Positions 43,149 through 51,240 of a DNA stretch of 64,000 nt are shown piece after piece. The first letter of the stretch is position 1. Each line of letters starts with the position of its first letter. The notes beneath the pieces are model-generated. The model was not told the DNA's origin. It made no database searches and saw nothing but the letters and a program-made list of their open reading frames with translations. The position numbers were made by a program, and so were the translations under genes. Source of the DNA: an uncultured Porphyromonadaceae bacterium (GTDB taxonomy: Bacteria > Bacteroidota > Bacteroidia > Bacteroidales > Muribaculaceae); NCBI GenBank assembly GCA_947175265.1, contig CAMWMD010000009.1, forward strand, positions 20,040 through 84,039, written 5' to 3'.

Positions 43149-44771
43149 ATGAATAATCCTTTCGACTATATTCCGGATGCCGAGTGTGATGAGGCATTCC
43201 GCAAACTTCTCATTAGGCTGGAGACTCTCAAAGGGAGTCTCCAGCCTAATGATATTAATTTCTGCCGTCAGCTTGAAGAGGGATGTATGCTTGGCGTACT
43301 CATTGCAATCGATTCTGCAGGAGAGCGCCATACTCTCTACGCTTTTTCCGGGCAGTTAGGAGAGGCAAGATTCCATTATCCCGGATTTGTGGAGCCGGTG
43401 TTCGATTATCTTCAGCCAGACGGTTATTTCAAAACAAAAGAGAAGGAGATTTCCGGTCAAAATAAGAAGATAGCCACATTCGAACAGTCAGAATTGGCTA
43501 AAGCAAGGGAGGAATATGATGCAGCCAAGAAGAGAGGGGATGAAGAGGTTGAGATGTATAGGGAAAAGTACAGGCTTTCTAAATTAGAAAGGGCAGCCAA
43601 AAGGGCTTCGGGTGGAGTCGACGAGGCGGAAAATGCAGCCATGATACGTCAGAGTCAATTTGAGAAAGCCGAACTTCATCGTCTGAAAAAGAGGGTTGCT
43701 TTGGCTCTCGACCCTTTAGCCGGAAATTTGAGAAAAGCGCAGTCTAACCTTAATGCCTTGAAAGAGAAGCGTCGGTCTGATTCTGAAGCCCTGCAGAAAT
43801 GGTTGTTTACAAATTTCTCCCTATTAAATGCCAATGGCGAAAGAAAGAATCTGAGTGAGATATTCGCTGAGACACCATTAGGTGTCCCCCCTTCAGGAGC
43901 CGGTGAATGTTGTGCTCCTAAACTTTTGCAGGCAGCCTATCTTCAGAATCTGATTCCTGTTGCGATAGCTGAATACTGGTATGGGAAACCAAAATCCGGC
44001 ACCATACGCATGCATGGCAATCATTATCCGGCATGCCGCGGAAGATGCCTGCCGATTCTTCGCTGGATGCTTCAGGGTCTTTCCATCAACCCACCTCTTG
44101 AGGATGACCATTACTCAGAGGAGAATTTTTCTCCGGAGATAATATATGAGAATGAATGGTTTTGTGTTGTTGACAAACCTTCAGGTATGCTTTCTGTGCC
44201 TGGAAAGGGTGAAAAACTATCCCTGCAACAATGGCTCGTTGAGAAATATGGTCATGACAGGAATGTTAAGGTTGCCCATCGTCTTGATCAGGACACGTCC
44301 GGACTTATCATCGCTACGTTCGGTGAAGAGCCGTTTCGGGTTATGCAGTCGCTTTTTGCTACACGTAGAGTTAAGAAGACCTATATAGCCGACTTGGAAG
44401 GAGATTACACGGCAGAGGATATTCCGGCAAAGGGACGCATAGCCCTTCCTTTATCTCCTGACTGGCTTGACCGTCCGCGTCAGCGTGTAGACTTTGATGA
44501 GGGTAAAGAGGCTGTCACTGATTACGAATTTATAGAGGTATCCGGAGGGTATAGTCGTGTAATCTTTCATCCACTCACGGGGCGCACACATCAGTTGCGA
44601 GTTCATGCAGCATCTCTTGAAGGTCTCGGGCTCCCAATCGCGGGCGACCGTCTGTATGGTAAGCAGAGGGTAAAAGAAACGAAGCGTCTGTGTCTGCATG
44701 CCCACAAAATAGAGTTTACCTTTCCTATCGACGGGCATCATTACTGTTTTGAATCGCCTATACCGTTTTAA
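43149..44771 (+). CDS. RluA-family pseudouridine synthase with coiled-coil extension
   Basis: About 540 residues from the ATG giving MNNPFDYIPDAEC, 13 bases after the metallopeptidase stop. The C-terminal 230 residues are an RluA-type pseudouridine synthase with VAHRLDQDTSGLIIAT (catalytic Asp about residue 380), HPLTGRTHQLRVH and LCLHAHKIEF. The N-terminal 320 residues include a long Lys/Glu/Ala coiled coil (about 105–230) and AEYWYGKPKSG, a Bacteroidetes-type extension. The target (23S rRNA or tRNA) cannot be read. Codons 22–34 form a near-ideal 16-base-pair hairpin. Confidence 0.85.
   Translation: MNNPFDYIPDAECDEAFRKLLIRLETLKGSLQPNDINFCRQLEEGCMLGVLIAIDSAGERHTLYAFSGQLGEARFHYPGFVEPVFDYLQPDGYFKTKEKEISGQNKKIATFEQSELAKAREEYDAAKKRGDEEVEMYREKYRLSKLERAAKRASGGVDEAENAAMIRQSQFEKAELHRLKKRVALALDPLAGNLRKAQSNLNALKEKRRSDSEALQKWLFTNFSLLNANGERKNLSEIFAETPLGVPPSGAGECCAPKLLQAAYLQNLIPVAIAEYWYGKPKSGTIRMHGNHYPACRGRCLPILRWMLQGLSINPPLEDDHYSEENFSPEIIYENEWFCVVDKPSGMLSVPGKGEKLSLQQWLVEKYGHDRNVKVAHRLDQDTSGLIIATFGEEPFRVMQSLFATRRVKKTYIADLEGDYTAEDIPAKGRIALPLSPDWLDRPRQRVDFDEGKEAVTDYEFIEVSGGYSRVIFHPLTGRTHQLRVHAASLEGLGLPIAGDRLYGKQRVKETKRLCLHAHKIEFTFPIDGHHYCFESPIPF
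43212..43250 (+). repeat. 16-base-pair hairpin inside the RluA-like coding region
   Basis: Perfect arms ATTAGGCTGGAGACTC (43212–43227) and GAGTCTCCAGCCTAAT (43235–43250) with a 7-base loop, 64 bases after the start codon. Confidence 0.85.
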
Positions 44772-44802
44772 AAGGTGAATTAGTCTAACCCTAAATCATC
44801 AG

Positions 44803-44846
44803 TCATTCCAAACTATTCCAATCTTTGTTAGATTGGAATAGTTTGG
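44803..44846 (+). repeat. 44-base terminal inverted repeat, left copy (fic)
   Basis: Starts TCATTCCAAACTATTCC and ends GATTGGAATAGTTTGG. It has an internal dyad (CCAAACTATTCCAAT / ATTGGAATAGTTTGG) and is the reverse complement of 46183–46226 at 43 of 44 positions. Confidence 0.9.
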
Positions 44847-44855
44847 CTATCTTTG
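44824..44855 (+). promoter_or_regulatory. fic promoter overlapping the inverted repeat
   Basis: TTTG (44824–44827), a 20-base spacer and TATCTTTG (44848–44855), 16 bases before the ATG. The -33 element and spacer lie inside the dyad, so a protein bound to the dyad would block transcription. Confidence 0.65.
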
Positions 44856-44871
44856 TGCAAAAATTAATATT

Positions 44872-46179
44872 ATGATAGAATCACCTCCCAAATATGTGGA
44901 AACACATCTCTCTCCGGCAATATTGTTGCAAAATAGTAATGTAGCAAAGGAATTTAATCGACTTCAGGATTCTTATGCATATTGGAGTGAGGTAAAGTAT
45001 AAAAAAATAGATGGTATTCCGGATGCTCAGTCTTTGTGGTCTCTTCTAAAAACAATAAGAGCTACTAAGGCAATCGATGTGTTCCCAAAATACAATCTCC
45101 ATTTTTCTCTCACAAATCAAATGATGAGATTATGTCATATTTTTGATATGAATTTCGGAGGCAAATGGGGAAGTGAGTCAATTCTTCCTAAGGCTGATTC
45201 TCGTCGCTATCTTGTGGGGTCAATCATGGAAGAGGCGATCTCTTCAAGCCAAATGGAGGGAGCCTCCACCACACGAAAAATAGCAAAAGAGATGCTGCGT
45301 AAAAATATCACGCCAAAAGATAAATCGCAGAGAATGATTTATAATAATTTCCAAACCATACAATACTTGTCAGAACATACAGGAATACCATTATCGGTTG
45401 ACCTTATTCTTCAAATCCATGACCTTATTACAAAGGATACTTTAGAAATGGCTGAGGATAGTGGGAAATTCAGACAAAATAATAATGTTGTGGTCGAGAA
45501 TGCAATAACTCATGAAATTGTTCATACACCTCCAAGTTACACTGAAATTCCCTCTTCACTTGAATGGTTGGTTGAGTTTGCTAATAATGATTCCGCAAGC
45601 ATTTTCATTCATCCTATTATTAAAGCAATTATTATACACTTTTTCATTTCATACCTACATCCATTTGTGGATGGCAATGGAAGAACGGCGAGAGCTTTGT
45701 TCCATTGGTATATGCTTAAAGAGGGATATTGGCTTACAGAGTACATGTCGATATCGAGAATAATATATAAGTCAAAAGCCTCGTATGAAAAATCTTTTCT
45801 TTTTGCAGAAGCAGACCATAATGATATGGGCTACTTCATCACATACCATTTAAATGCTTTACATAAAGCTTTTGAAGAATTGAAAAAATATATATCAAGG
45901 AAAACAGCACAACAGAATGATCAAAACAGACTGTTAAAACTTGGGAATATCACACAAAGACAAGCTGAGATATTATATATGATGCTTAAAAATGAGGATA
46001 TGGTCTTAACAGTAAAGGATGTTACCTCTAAACTTTTAATAACACCGACAACTGCTAAACATGATATTGTAGAATTGGTAAATAGAGGTCTACTGACAGA
46101 AATATCTTTGAATAGACAGAAAAAAGGATATATTCGTGGTGATAAGTATCACGAGGAGGTAGAGAAACTGTACAGATAA
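44872..46179 (+). CDS. Fic-domain adenylyltransferase with internal inhibitory motif
   Basis: Fic protein of 435 residues. An N-terminal helical domain ends in ISSSQMEGAST (about residues 121–131), which carries the inhibitory S-x-x-x-E-G motif of class II Fic proteins. The Fic core follows with HPFVDGNGRTARAL (about residues 263–276), and the C-terminal 80 residues form a winged helix (VLTVKDVTSKLLITPTTAKHDI). Family members transfer AMP from ATP to target Tyr/Thr/Ser residues. No separate antitoxin gene is present, consistent with self-inhibition. The gene is enclosed by 44-base inverted repeats. Confidence 0.9.
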   Translation: MIESPPKYVETHLSPAILLQNSNVAKEFNRLQDSYAYWSEVKYKKIDGIPDAQSLWSLLKTIRATKAIDVFPKYNLHFSLTNQMMRLCHIFDMNFGGKWGSESILPKADSRRYLVGSIMEEAISSSQMEGASTTRKIAKEMLRKNITPKDKSQRMIYNNFQTIQYLSEHTGIPLSVDLILQIHDLITKDTLEMAEDSGKFRQNNNVVVENAITHEIVHTPPSYTEIPSSLEWLVEFANNDSASIFIHPIIKAIIIHFFISYLHPFVDGNGRTARALFHWYMLKEGYWLTEYMSISRIIYKSKASYEKSFLFAEADHNDMGYFITYHLNALHKAFEELKKYISRKTAQQNDQNRLLKLGNITQRQAEILYMMLKNEDMVLTVKDVTSKLLITPTTAKHDIVELVNRGLLTEISLNRQKKGYIRGDKYHEEVEKLYR

Positions 46180-46182
46180 TAC

Positions 46183-46226
46183 CCAAACTATTCCAATCTA
46201 ACAAATATTGGAATAGTTTGGAATGA
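46183..46226 (+). repeat. 44-base terminal inverted repeat, right copy (fic)
   Basis: Begins CCAAACTATTCCAATC 3 bases after the fic stop and ends GGAATAGTTTGGAATGA; reverse complement of the left copy with one mismatch. It can also fold as a 3' end hairpin, but no T-run follows. Confidence 0.9.
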
Positions 46227-46301
46227 CCGATAAGCTATATCAAGTCTTTTATGGATCGGAGTCACTTATATATTACTTATATTCCTGTCCTCTTTAAGTT
46301 A

Positions 46302-46517
46302 TTAGTTTTCCATACTTTCTTCCTCACCGGAGAGGCTGGAATCCGCAGGGGCTGTCGTAAGGGTATTCTCATCCTCAAGCGGTTCTGAGAGAGCTATCTT
46401 TGTCATTACTTCAGAGAAGAATTTCCTTAGGACTTCTTTCTGTCCTTCAAGAGTGGTATTCTCAAAATCTTCAGGCGGAAGGGAGTCCTTAAAGGATACA
46501 TGGAAATATTTTCCCAT
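46302..46517 (-). CDS. small acidic protein, possibly 5'-truncated
   Basis: From the ATG at 46517 it encodes 71 residues (MGKYFHVSFKDSLPPEDF...), acidic towards the end. The same frame stays open for about 110 bases upstream and reads like protein (FVAENAFNKGWFSNRAGG then FKGGPTDGIMGKYF) with no ATG, up to a TAA next to the Lrp stop. The true protein may start at a non-ATG codon, or the 5' part was lost. It lies 104 bases downstream of the Lrp-type gene on the same strand. I do not recognise the family. Confidence 0.45.
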   Translation of the reverse strand: MGKYFHVSFKDSLPPEDFENTTLEGQKEVLRKFFSEVMTKIALSEPLEDENTLTTAPADSSLSGEEESMEN

Positions 46518-46621
46518 GATTCCATCTGTGGGTCCTCCTTTGAAATTTCCACCCGCACGATTGCTGAACCAACCCTTGTTGAATGCATTCTCGGCAACAA
46601 AAGTTTGGTGGATAGATTGGT

Positions 46622-47086
46622 TCAGAAGGGGAGTAGATTATCATTCTTGATTTCGCCGAGCACGAAAGAACTGTTAAGGGAGCCTATGCAGTCTATCTCA
46701 CCGAGGATGCGGAGCAGAAATTTCTGATAACTTTTCATATCCCGCGTGTATATCTTCAGGAGGAAATCGTAATCTCCCGATATGTTGTAGCATTCCACAA
46801 TCTCAGGTATTCTTTTTACAGCATCCATGATTTGGGTGGCGTTCTCGAAGGTATGTTGCTTCATCTTAAGGTAACAGAAGGCCACAAATCCGCAGTCGAG
46901 TTTGTCCGCATCAAGGAGCGCCACATATTTGCGGATATATCCCTCCCTCTCCAGTCGTTTGACACGTTCGAAGGTGGGCGTAGGCGACAAATGTATGGTC
47001 GATGCCAGTTCCTTATTTGTGAGGCGGCCGTTTTTCTGCAATTCTGCCAGTATAGACAGGTCAGTCTTGTCAAGTTTATCGTTCAT
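46622..47086 (-). CDS. Lrp/AsnC-family transcription regulator
   Basis: Regulator of 154 residues. N-terminal HTH: LDKTDLSILAELQKNGRLTNKELA then LSPTPTFERVKRLEREGYI. The C-terminal RAM effector domain has CYNISGDYDFLLKIY and FVLGEIKNDNLLPF at the end. Lrp/AsnC proteins form octamers and respond to amino acids. It is divergent from metY across 267 bases and is the obvious candidate to regulate that gene and itself. Confidence 0.92.
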   Translation of the reverse strand: MNDKLDKTDLSILAELQKNGRLTNKELASTIHLSPTPTFERVKRLEREGYIRKYVALLDADKLDCGFVAFCYLKMKQHTFENATQIMDAVKRIPEIVECYNISGDYDFLLKIYTRDMKSYQKFLLRILGEIDCIGSLNSSFVLGEIKNDNLLPF

Positions 47087-47216
47087 GATGATATTCTGGT
47101 CTTTGGAGTTTGTCGGAATTATTTTCTTTTAATTATTGAAATAATAATATGGTACTGATGAAATGTTCCATAATATAATGCAAAATTAGTTATATTTTCT
47201 ATAATTCGGAATTTTA

Positions 47217-47247
47217 TTGGATAATGTTTTTACATGACCTAACTTTG
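47217..47247 (+). promoter_or_regulatory. metY: metY promoter
   Basis: TTG (47217–47219), a 20-base spacer and TAACTTTG (47240–47247) match the Bacteroidetes consensus. The leader would be about 100 bases and contains a possible pairing of AGCGGT (47271–47276) with ACCGCT (47318–47323). Confidence 0.65.
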
Positions 47248-47353
47248 CAACCGAAAATCAAATTTAAATCAGCGGTTAGCAGACTCTTGTTGGCATAAGG
47301 CCCGTTGAAGATGTGTGACCGCTTTCATGTCGGACAATTAAATACCCATCAAT

Positions 47354-48643
47354 ATGGCAGATAACAAGCTACACTTCGAGACACTTCAACTTCACGTAGG
47401 TCAGGAACAGCCGGATCCGGCAACAGACGCACGCGCAGTGCCTATATATCAGACCACCTCTTACGTCTTCCGTAATTCCCAACATGCAGCCGACAGATTT
47501 GCTTTGCGTGACCCGGGTAACATTTATGGACGTCTCACCAACTCCACTCAGGGAGTTCTTGAAGAACGTGTTACGGCTCTTGAAGGAGGAGTGGCAGGTC
47601 TGGCAGTAGCAAGCGGAGCAGCCGCAGTCACTTATGCTTTGCAGAATATCGCCCTGAACGGCGATCATATCGTGGCAGCCGACAACCTATATGGAGGCTC
47701 CACCAATCTCATAAGCCATACACTTTCAACACAGGGTGTGGAAAGTACGTTTGTCGATGTAAGCGACTTTGAGGCTGTTGAGAAGGCTATACGCCCGAAC
47801 ACTAAACTTCTTTTCGTGGAGACATTCGGAAATCCGAATTGTGACGTAACCGACCTCCACAAACTTGCAGACGTAGCCCACAAGCATAATATACCCCTGA
47901 TTGTTGACAACACGTTCGGCACACCGTTCCTTGCGCGCCCCATTGAACAGGGCGCAGACGTTGTGGTCCATTCTGCCACCAAGTTCCTTGGCGGTCACGG
48001 CACATCACTCGGTGGCATAATAGTTGACGGCGGAACATTCCCGTGGGCTAAATATCCTGATAAGTTCCCGACCCTTGCCAAACCGGACCCCAGTTATCAC
48101 GGCGCGGTATTTACAGATGTGGCAGGAGCAGCCGCTTTCGTAACACGTATCCGTGCTGTAGTGCTCCGCGATACGGGAGCAGCTATCTCTCCCTTCAATG
48201 CCTTTATCATACTTCAGGGCGTGGAAACCCTCTCCCTGCGTGTGGAGCGTCATGTGGAGAATGCGCTCAAGGTGGTGGAATTTCTTGCAAAGCATCCGAA
48301 GGTGTCTAAGGTGAATCATCCCTCGCTTCCCGAGCATAAGGATCATGCTCTCTATAAAGAGTTGTATCCAAACGGAGCCGGGTCAATCTTCACCTTCGAA
48401 ATCAAAGGGGATGAGAAGGATGCCTGGAAATTTATAGATGCCCTGAAGATCTTCTCGCTCCTTGCCAATGTCGCAGACGTGAAATCCCTCGTGATACATC
48501 CCTACACCACCACACATTCCCAACTTGAACCTGAGGAACTGGAGCGTCAGCACATAACACCCTCCACCATACGCCTCAGCATAGGCACAGAACACATCGA
48601 CGACATTATCGCCGATCTCTCCCAGGCGCTTGACCAGGTATAA
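47354..48643 (+). CDS. metY: O-acetylhomoserine sulfhydrylase (MetY)
   Basis: PLP enzyme of 429 residues in the Cys/Met metabolism family; it makes homocysteine from O-acetylhomoserine and sulfide. The start is [20 protein letters not shown]..., with [19 protein letters not shown] and LFVETFGNP; the PLP lysine sits in [13 protein letters not shown] (near residue 208), followed by [10 protein letters not shown] and the C-terminal [12 protein letters not shown]. The length fits MetY (about 430) rather than the shorter MetB/MetC. It is divergent from an Lrp-type regulator and closed by a terminator. Confidence 0.94.
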   Translation: MADNKLHFETLQLHVGQEQPDPATDARAVPIYQTTSYVFRNSQHAADRFALRDPGNIYGRLTNSTQGVLEERVTALEGGVAGLAVASGAAAVTYALQNIALNGDHIVAADNLYGGSTNLISHTLSTQGVESTFVDVSDFEAVEKAIRPNTKLLFVETFGNPNCDVTDLHKLADVAHKHNIPLIVDNTFGTPFLARPIEQGADVVVHSATKFLGGHGTSLGGIIVDGGTFPWAKYPDKFPTLAKPDPSYHGAVFTDVAGAAAFVTRIRAVVLRDTGAAISPFNAFIILQGVETLSLRVERHVENALKVVEFLAKHPKVSKVNHPSLPEHKDHALYKELYPNGAGSIFTFEIKGDEKDAWKFIDALKIFSLLANVADVKSLVIHPYTTTHSQLEPEELERQHITPSTIRLSIGTEHIDDIIADLSQALDQV

Positions 48644-48673
48644 AACTCCTGAACAGAAGATTCTGAGAATAAA

Positions 48674-48710
48674 GTAGATGTCGGATTAAAGTCCGATGTC
48701 TGCTTTTTTT
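48674..48710 (+). terminator. metY terminator
   Basis: Stem of about 13 pairs including G-U pairs (AGTAGATGTCGGA with TCCGATGTCTGCT), loop TTAAAG, then T7 at 48704–48710. Confidence 0.75.
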
Positions 48711-48743
48711 GAATTAAAGAGGGGTTATTTAGATACGGAACTA

Positions 48744-48774
48744 TTTGCCATATTGATAGAAATACTTAAATTTG
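48744..48774 (+). promoter_or_regulatory. promoter of the Rpn-family gene
   Basis: TTTG (48744–48747), a 19-base spacer and TAAATTTG (48767–48774), 33 bases before the ATG. Confidence 0.55.
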
Positions 48775-48807
48775 TAGCAGGAAACTAAAATCAGTAAAAC
48801 ATCAGTT

Positions 48808-49734
48808 ATGGAGGGGAATGATCTATATATCAGGTTCGACTGGGCGATAAAGCATATACTTCGGGATAAGGCAAATTTTGACATACTTGAAGGATTCATA
48901 TCGGTGTTGCTCGGAGAGGAAGTAAGGATAGAGGAACTTCTTGAGAGTGAGTCTAATCAGGAAAGCGCACGCGACAAATTCAACCGGGTTGATATAAAGG
49001 CAAAGAATAGTAAGGGTCATATTATCATAGTTGAGGTGCAGCTGACGCGTCAGCTGTACTATCTGGAGCGTATTCTTTTTGGTACTTGTAAGGCTATAAC
49101 GGAACATATAAACATAGGCGACAAGTATGATCAGGTCAAAAAGGTCTATTCCATAAGTGTCCTTTATTGTGATTATGGCCAGGGAGACGATTACGTCTAT
49201 CACGGTCAGACCGTCTTCAAGGGCATCCATACGGGAAATGATCTGTTGGTCAATATAAAGGAACAGGGAGTGATAGTTCCGCATCTGCCCAGGGAGGTTT
49301 TCCCTGAATATTATCTTATTCGTGTCAACGCCTATGATAAGATACCGGAGAATCCTCTTGACGAGTGGATGACGTATCTGAAGACAGGTAAGATAAAAGA
49401 GGATACGCGCACCCCCGGACTCCAGCAGGTGAGGGAGAAGTTGCGGGTGCTTTCGATGACTCCTAAAGAAAGGAGAGCATACGATGAACATATAGACAAT
49501 ATAATGGTTCAAAACGATGTTCTCGATACAGCGCGGGAAGAGGGCAGAGCGGAGGGCAGAGCGGAAGGCAGAGCGGAAGGGAGAGCGGAAGGGAGAGCAG
49601 AAGGGAGAGCAGAAGGGAGATCAGAGGCAATGGTAAGCGTTGCTCTTAAAATGAAGCAACAGGGAATGGATCCAAAAGATATAAGCCGGTTCACGGGCCT
49701 TAGTCTTGAATCGATACAGTTGCTCTCATCCTAA
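48808..49734 (+). CDS. Rpn/PD-(D/E)XK nuclease-family transposase-like protein
   Basis: Protein of 308 residues of the Rpn (recombination-promoting nuclease, PDDEXK_2) family. The core has FDWAIKHILRDKANFDILEGFISVLLGE-like opening segments, DIKAKNSKGHIIIVEVQL with the (D/E)xQ/K-type strand, and YYLERILFGTCKAITE. The C-terminus carries seven imperfect 4-residue AEGR units encoded by 12-base repeats (about 49546–49620), then a final helical MSVALKMKQQGMD-like and DISRFTGLSLESI segment. Such proteins are abundant in Bacteroidales, promote recA-independent recombination in E. coli homologues, and often vary in repeat number. The core is intact here. Confidence 0.88.
   Translation: MEGNDLYIRFDWAIKHILRDKANFDILEGFISVLLGEEVRIEELLESESNQESARDKFNRVDIKAKNSKGHIIIVEVQLTRQLYYLERILFGTCKAITEHINIGDKYDQVKKVYSISVLYCDYGQGDDYVYHGQTVFKGIHTGNDLLVNIKEQGVIVPHLPREVFPEYYLIRVNAYDKIPENPLDEWMTYLKTGKIKEDTRTPGLQQVREKLRVLSMTPKERRAYDEHIDNIMVQNDVLDTAREEGRAEGRAEGRAEGRAEGRAEGRAEGRSEAMVSVALKMKQQGMDPKDISRFTGLSLESIQLLSS
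49541..49626 (+). repeat. 12-base coding tandem repeat
   Basis: Seven to eight imperfect units of the type GCGGAAGGGAGA encoding (AEGR)n near the C-terminus of the Rpn-family protein. All changes are multiples of 12 bases and keep the frame. Confidence 0.85.
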
Positions 49735-49783
49735 AAAAGAGGCGTTCCCGTGACATGATTGATCACATCCTGAGAACGCCTCT
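49733..49783 (-). terminator. terminator shared by the Rpn-like and MBL genes
   Basis: Arms AGAGGCGTTC (49738–49747) and GAACGCCTCT (49774–49783). On the minus strand the stem runs straight into T6 (49738–49733), giving a classical terminator for the MBL-fold gene ending at 49821; on the plus strand it also closes the Rpn-like gene. Confidence 0.7.
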
Positions 49784-49820
49784 AATTCATATTTAACTAA
49801 ACTCTTTTCCTTTATCCAAG

Positions 49821-50444
49821 TTATCTGATGAGCATTTGTTTTTCTTCTGCTACCGTAATAGGTGAGGAATGTCCTGAAAGGAGGAGTGTGTTGTCGGGAA
49901 GTGTGAATATCTTATCCACTATCGACTCCTCAAGCACACGCCGGTTGCCACCCGGGAAATTAGTCAGTCCGGGACCGTGTTGATAGAGGAGGTCGCCAAC
50001 GAAGGCGGCATTCTCCTCCGGCGAATAGTAGGTCACAGACCCAGGAGTGTGTCCCGGAGTATGTATCACTTTAAGGTAGAACCCCGAATTAGCCTTCAGC
50101 CGGATTATCTCCCCATCATGAAGTTCCTCGTAATGCGGCACGGTTATAGGATTATAATTGCCGCTCAGGTTGAGGTATGGATCCAGAAGATACCGGGCAT
50201 CCTCAGGATAGATGTATATTGGGGCTTCAAGTTTCTCCCGTAGCAATTCCGCAGCACCGAAATGGTCGAAATGTCCGTGGGTAAGAAGAATTTTCTCTAT
50301 ATTCCATCCGTTGCGCTGAATGGCCTCGTAGATGAGGCCGGCTTGGGCGCCGGGATCTATGAGGAATCCCGATTTGGTGTGGGCATCGATATAGAAATAG
50401 GTGTTTTCGGCAAACACGCCTTCCACCATTAATTCCTTGATCAT
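49821..50444 (-). CDS. MBL-fold metallo-hydrolase (glyoxalase II-like)
   Basis: Protein of 207 residues with the metallo-beta-lactamase motif LLTHGHFDHFGA (HxHxDH), then HTPGHTPGSVTYY, FVGDLLY and LLSGHSSPITV, giving the complete set of metal ligands. Size and order match the small hydroxyacylglutathione-hydrolase-like proteins that open thioesters or persulfides. It is the last gene of the MarR–DsbA–MBL set, 55 bases after the DsbA-like gene, which suggests a thiol or electrophile stress role. Confidence 0.88.
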   Translation of the reverse strand: MIKELMVEGVFAENTYFYIDAHTKSGFLIDPGAQAGLIYEAIQRNGWNIEKILLTHGHFDHFGAAELLREKLEAPIYIYPEDARYLLDPYLNLSGNYNPITVPHYEELHDGEIIRLKANSGFYLKVIHTPGHTPGSVTYYSPEENAAFVGDLLYQHGPGLTNFPGGNRRVLEESIVDKIFTLPDNTLLLSGHSSPITVAEEKQMLIR

Positions 50445-50499
50445 AATCTTTACTCCTTCCTGGTGTTAAACTGAATTTACAGAGATATCTGACGTATTG

Positions 50500-51210
50500 T
50501 TAGAGAAGTTGACAACCCTCCGGCCCGCAGGTGTGCGGACGTTCGCCGGAAGCATCCTCTGTTTTCTGTTTCCTGAGTTCTCTTTCGAGAGCAGACTTGA
50601 ATCCTTCTATGCTCATGGCACCCGGCACGGCGAAGTCTCCTCCGAAAACGATATAGGGTACGCCACGGACTCCGCGCATTGCAGCCTCGCGCTCGTCAAA
50701 TCTCACCTCATCGTCATATTTATCGGATTCCAACACCTCTTTGACCTCATCTTCTTTCATTCCGGCACCCATAGCCTTGTCGAGAAGCACCTTATGATCG
50801 GCCAACACGAGATTCTCAACAAAGTAAGCCTTGAACAGCGCATCGTTCAGGCGCGCCACAGTATCACGGTCATATTTTGCCTCTGCAAGTTTCATGAGAC
50901 GGTGGGCATCGCGGGTATTTGAATATTGGGTAGTGGCATAACGGAAATCTATGCCGAGTTCCTGACCGAGCTCGGAAATCTGCTGAATCTGTTGTTTGGC
51001 ACCCTCAAGCGAGAGACCATATTTCTTTGCGAAACGTTCGGGGGTAGAACTTACCACTTCCTTCGAAGCGGTCGGGTCAAGTTCGAATGCCCTGTAATCA
51101 ATCAGCACATCCTCTTTCATGCCAAGATCCTCAATAGCACATTCAAGTCTTTTCTCACCGATATAGCAATAAGGACAAGCGAAGTCGCTCCAGATTGTGA
51201 GTGTCATCAT
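50500..51210 (-). CDS. DsbA/FrnE-family thiol oxidoreductase
   Basis: Protein of 236 residues, thioredoxin fold with inserted helical domain. The active site CPYC is at residues 12–15 (WSDFACPYCYIGEKRL), and the cis-Pro loop is GVRGVPYIVFGG. There is no signal peptide, so it is a cytoplasmic FrnE-type member. The C-terminus has an extra Cys pair (HTCGPEGCQLL) that may be a second redox or metal site, as in other FrnE proteins. It lies 30 bases after the MarR-like gene in the same operon. Confidence 0.9.
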   Translation of the reverse strand: MMTLTIWSDFACPYCYIGEKRLECAIEDLGMKEDVLIDYRAFELDPTASKEVVSSTPERFAKKYGLSLEGAKQQIQQISELGQELGIDFRYATTQYSNTRDAHRLMKLAEAKYDRDTVARLNDALFKAYFVENLVLADHKVLLDKAMGAGMKEDEVKEVLESDKYDDEVRFDEREAAMRGVRGVPYIVFGGDFAVPGAMSIEGFKSALERELRKQKTEDASGERPHTCGPEGCQLL

Positions 51211-51240
51211 AGTTATAATTCCTTTCTTTCTATTTAGATT

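Noticed and set aside
44872..46179. Classic Fic toxin–antitoxin pair
   Set aside because: No small antitoxin gene precedes or follows; the protein carries its own inhibitory S-x-x-x-E-G motif.
47250..47353. SAM-I or SAM-II riboswitch upstream of metY
   Set aside because: The conserved core sequences of these classes could not be found in the leader.
49541..49626. Possible non-coding tandem array
   Set aside because: The repeats are in frame within an Rpn-family gene and encode (AEGR)n.
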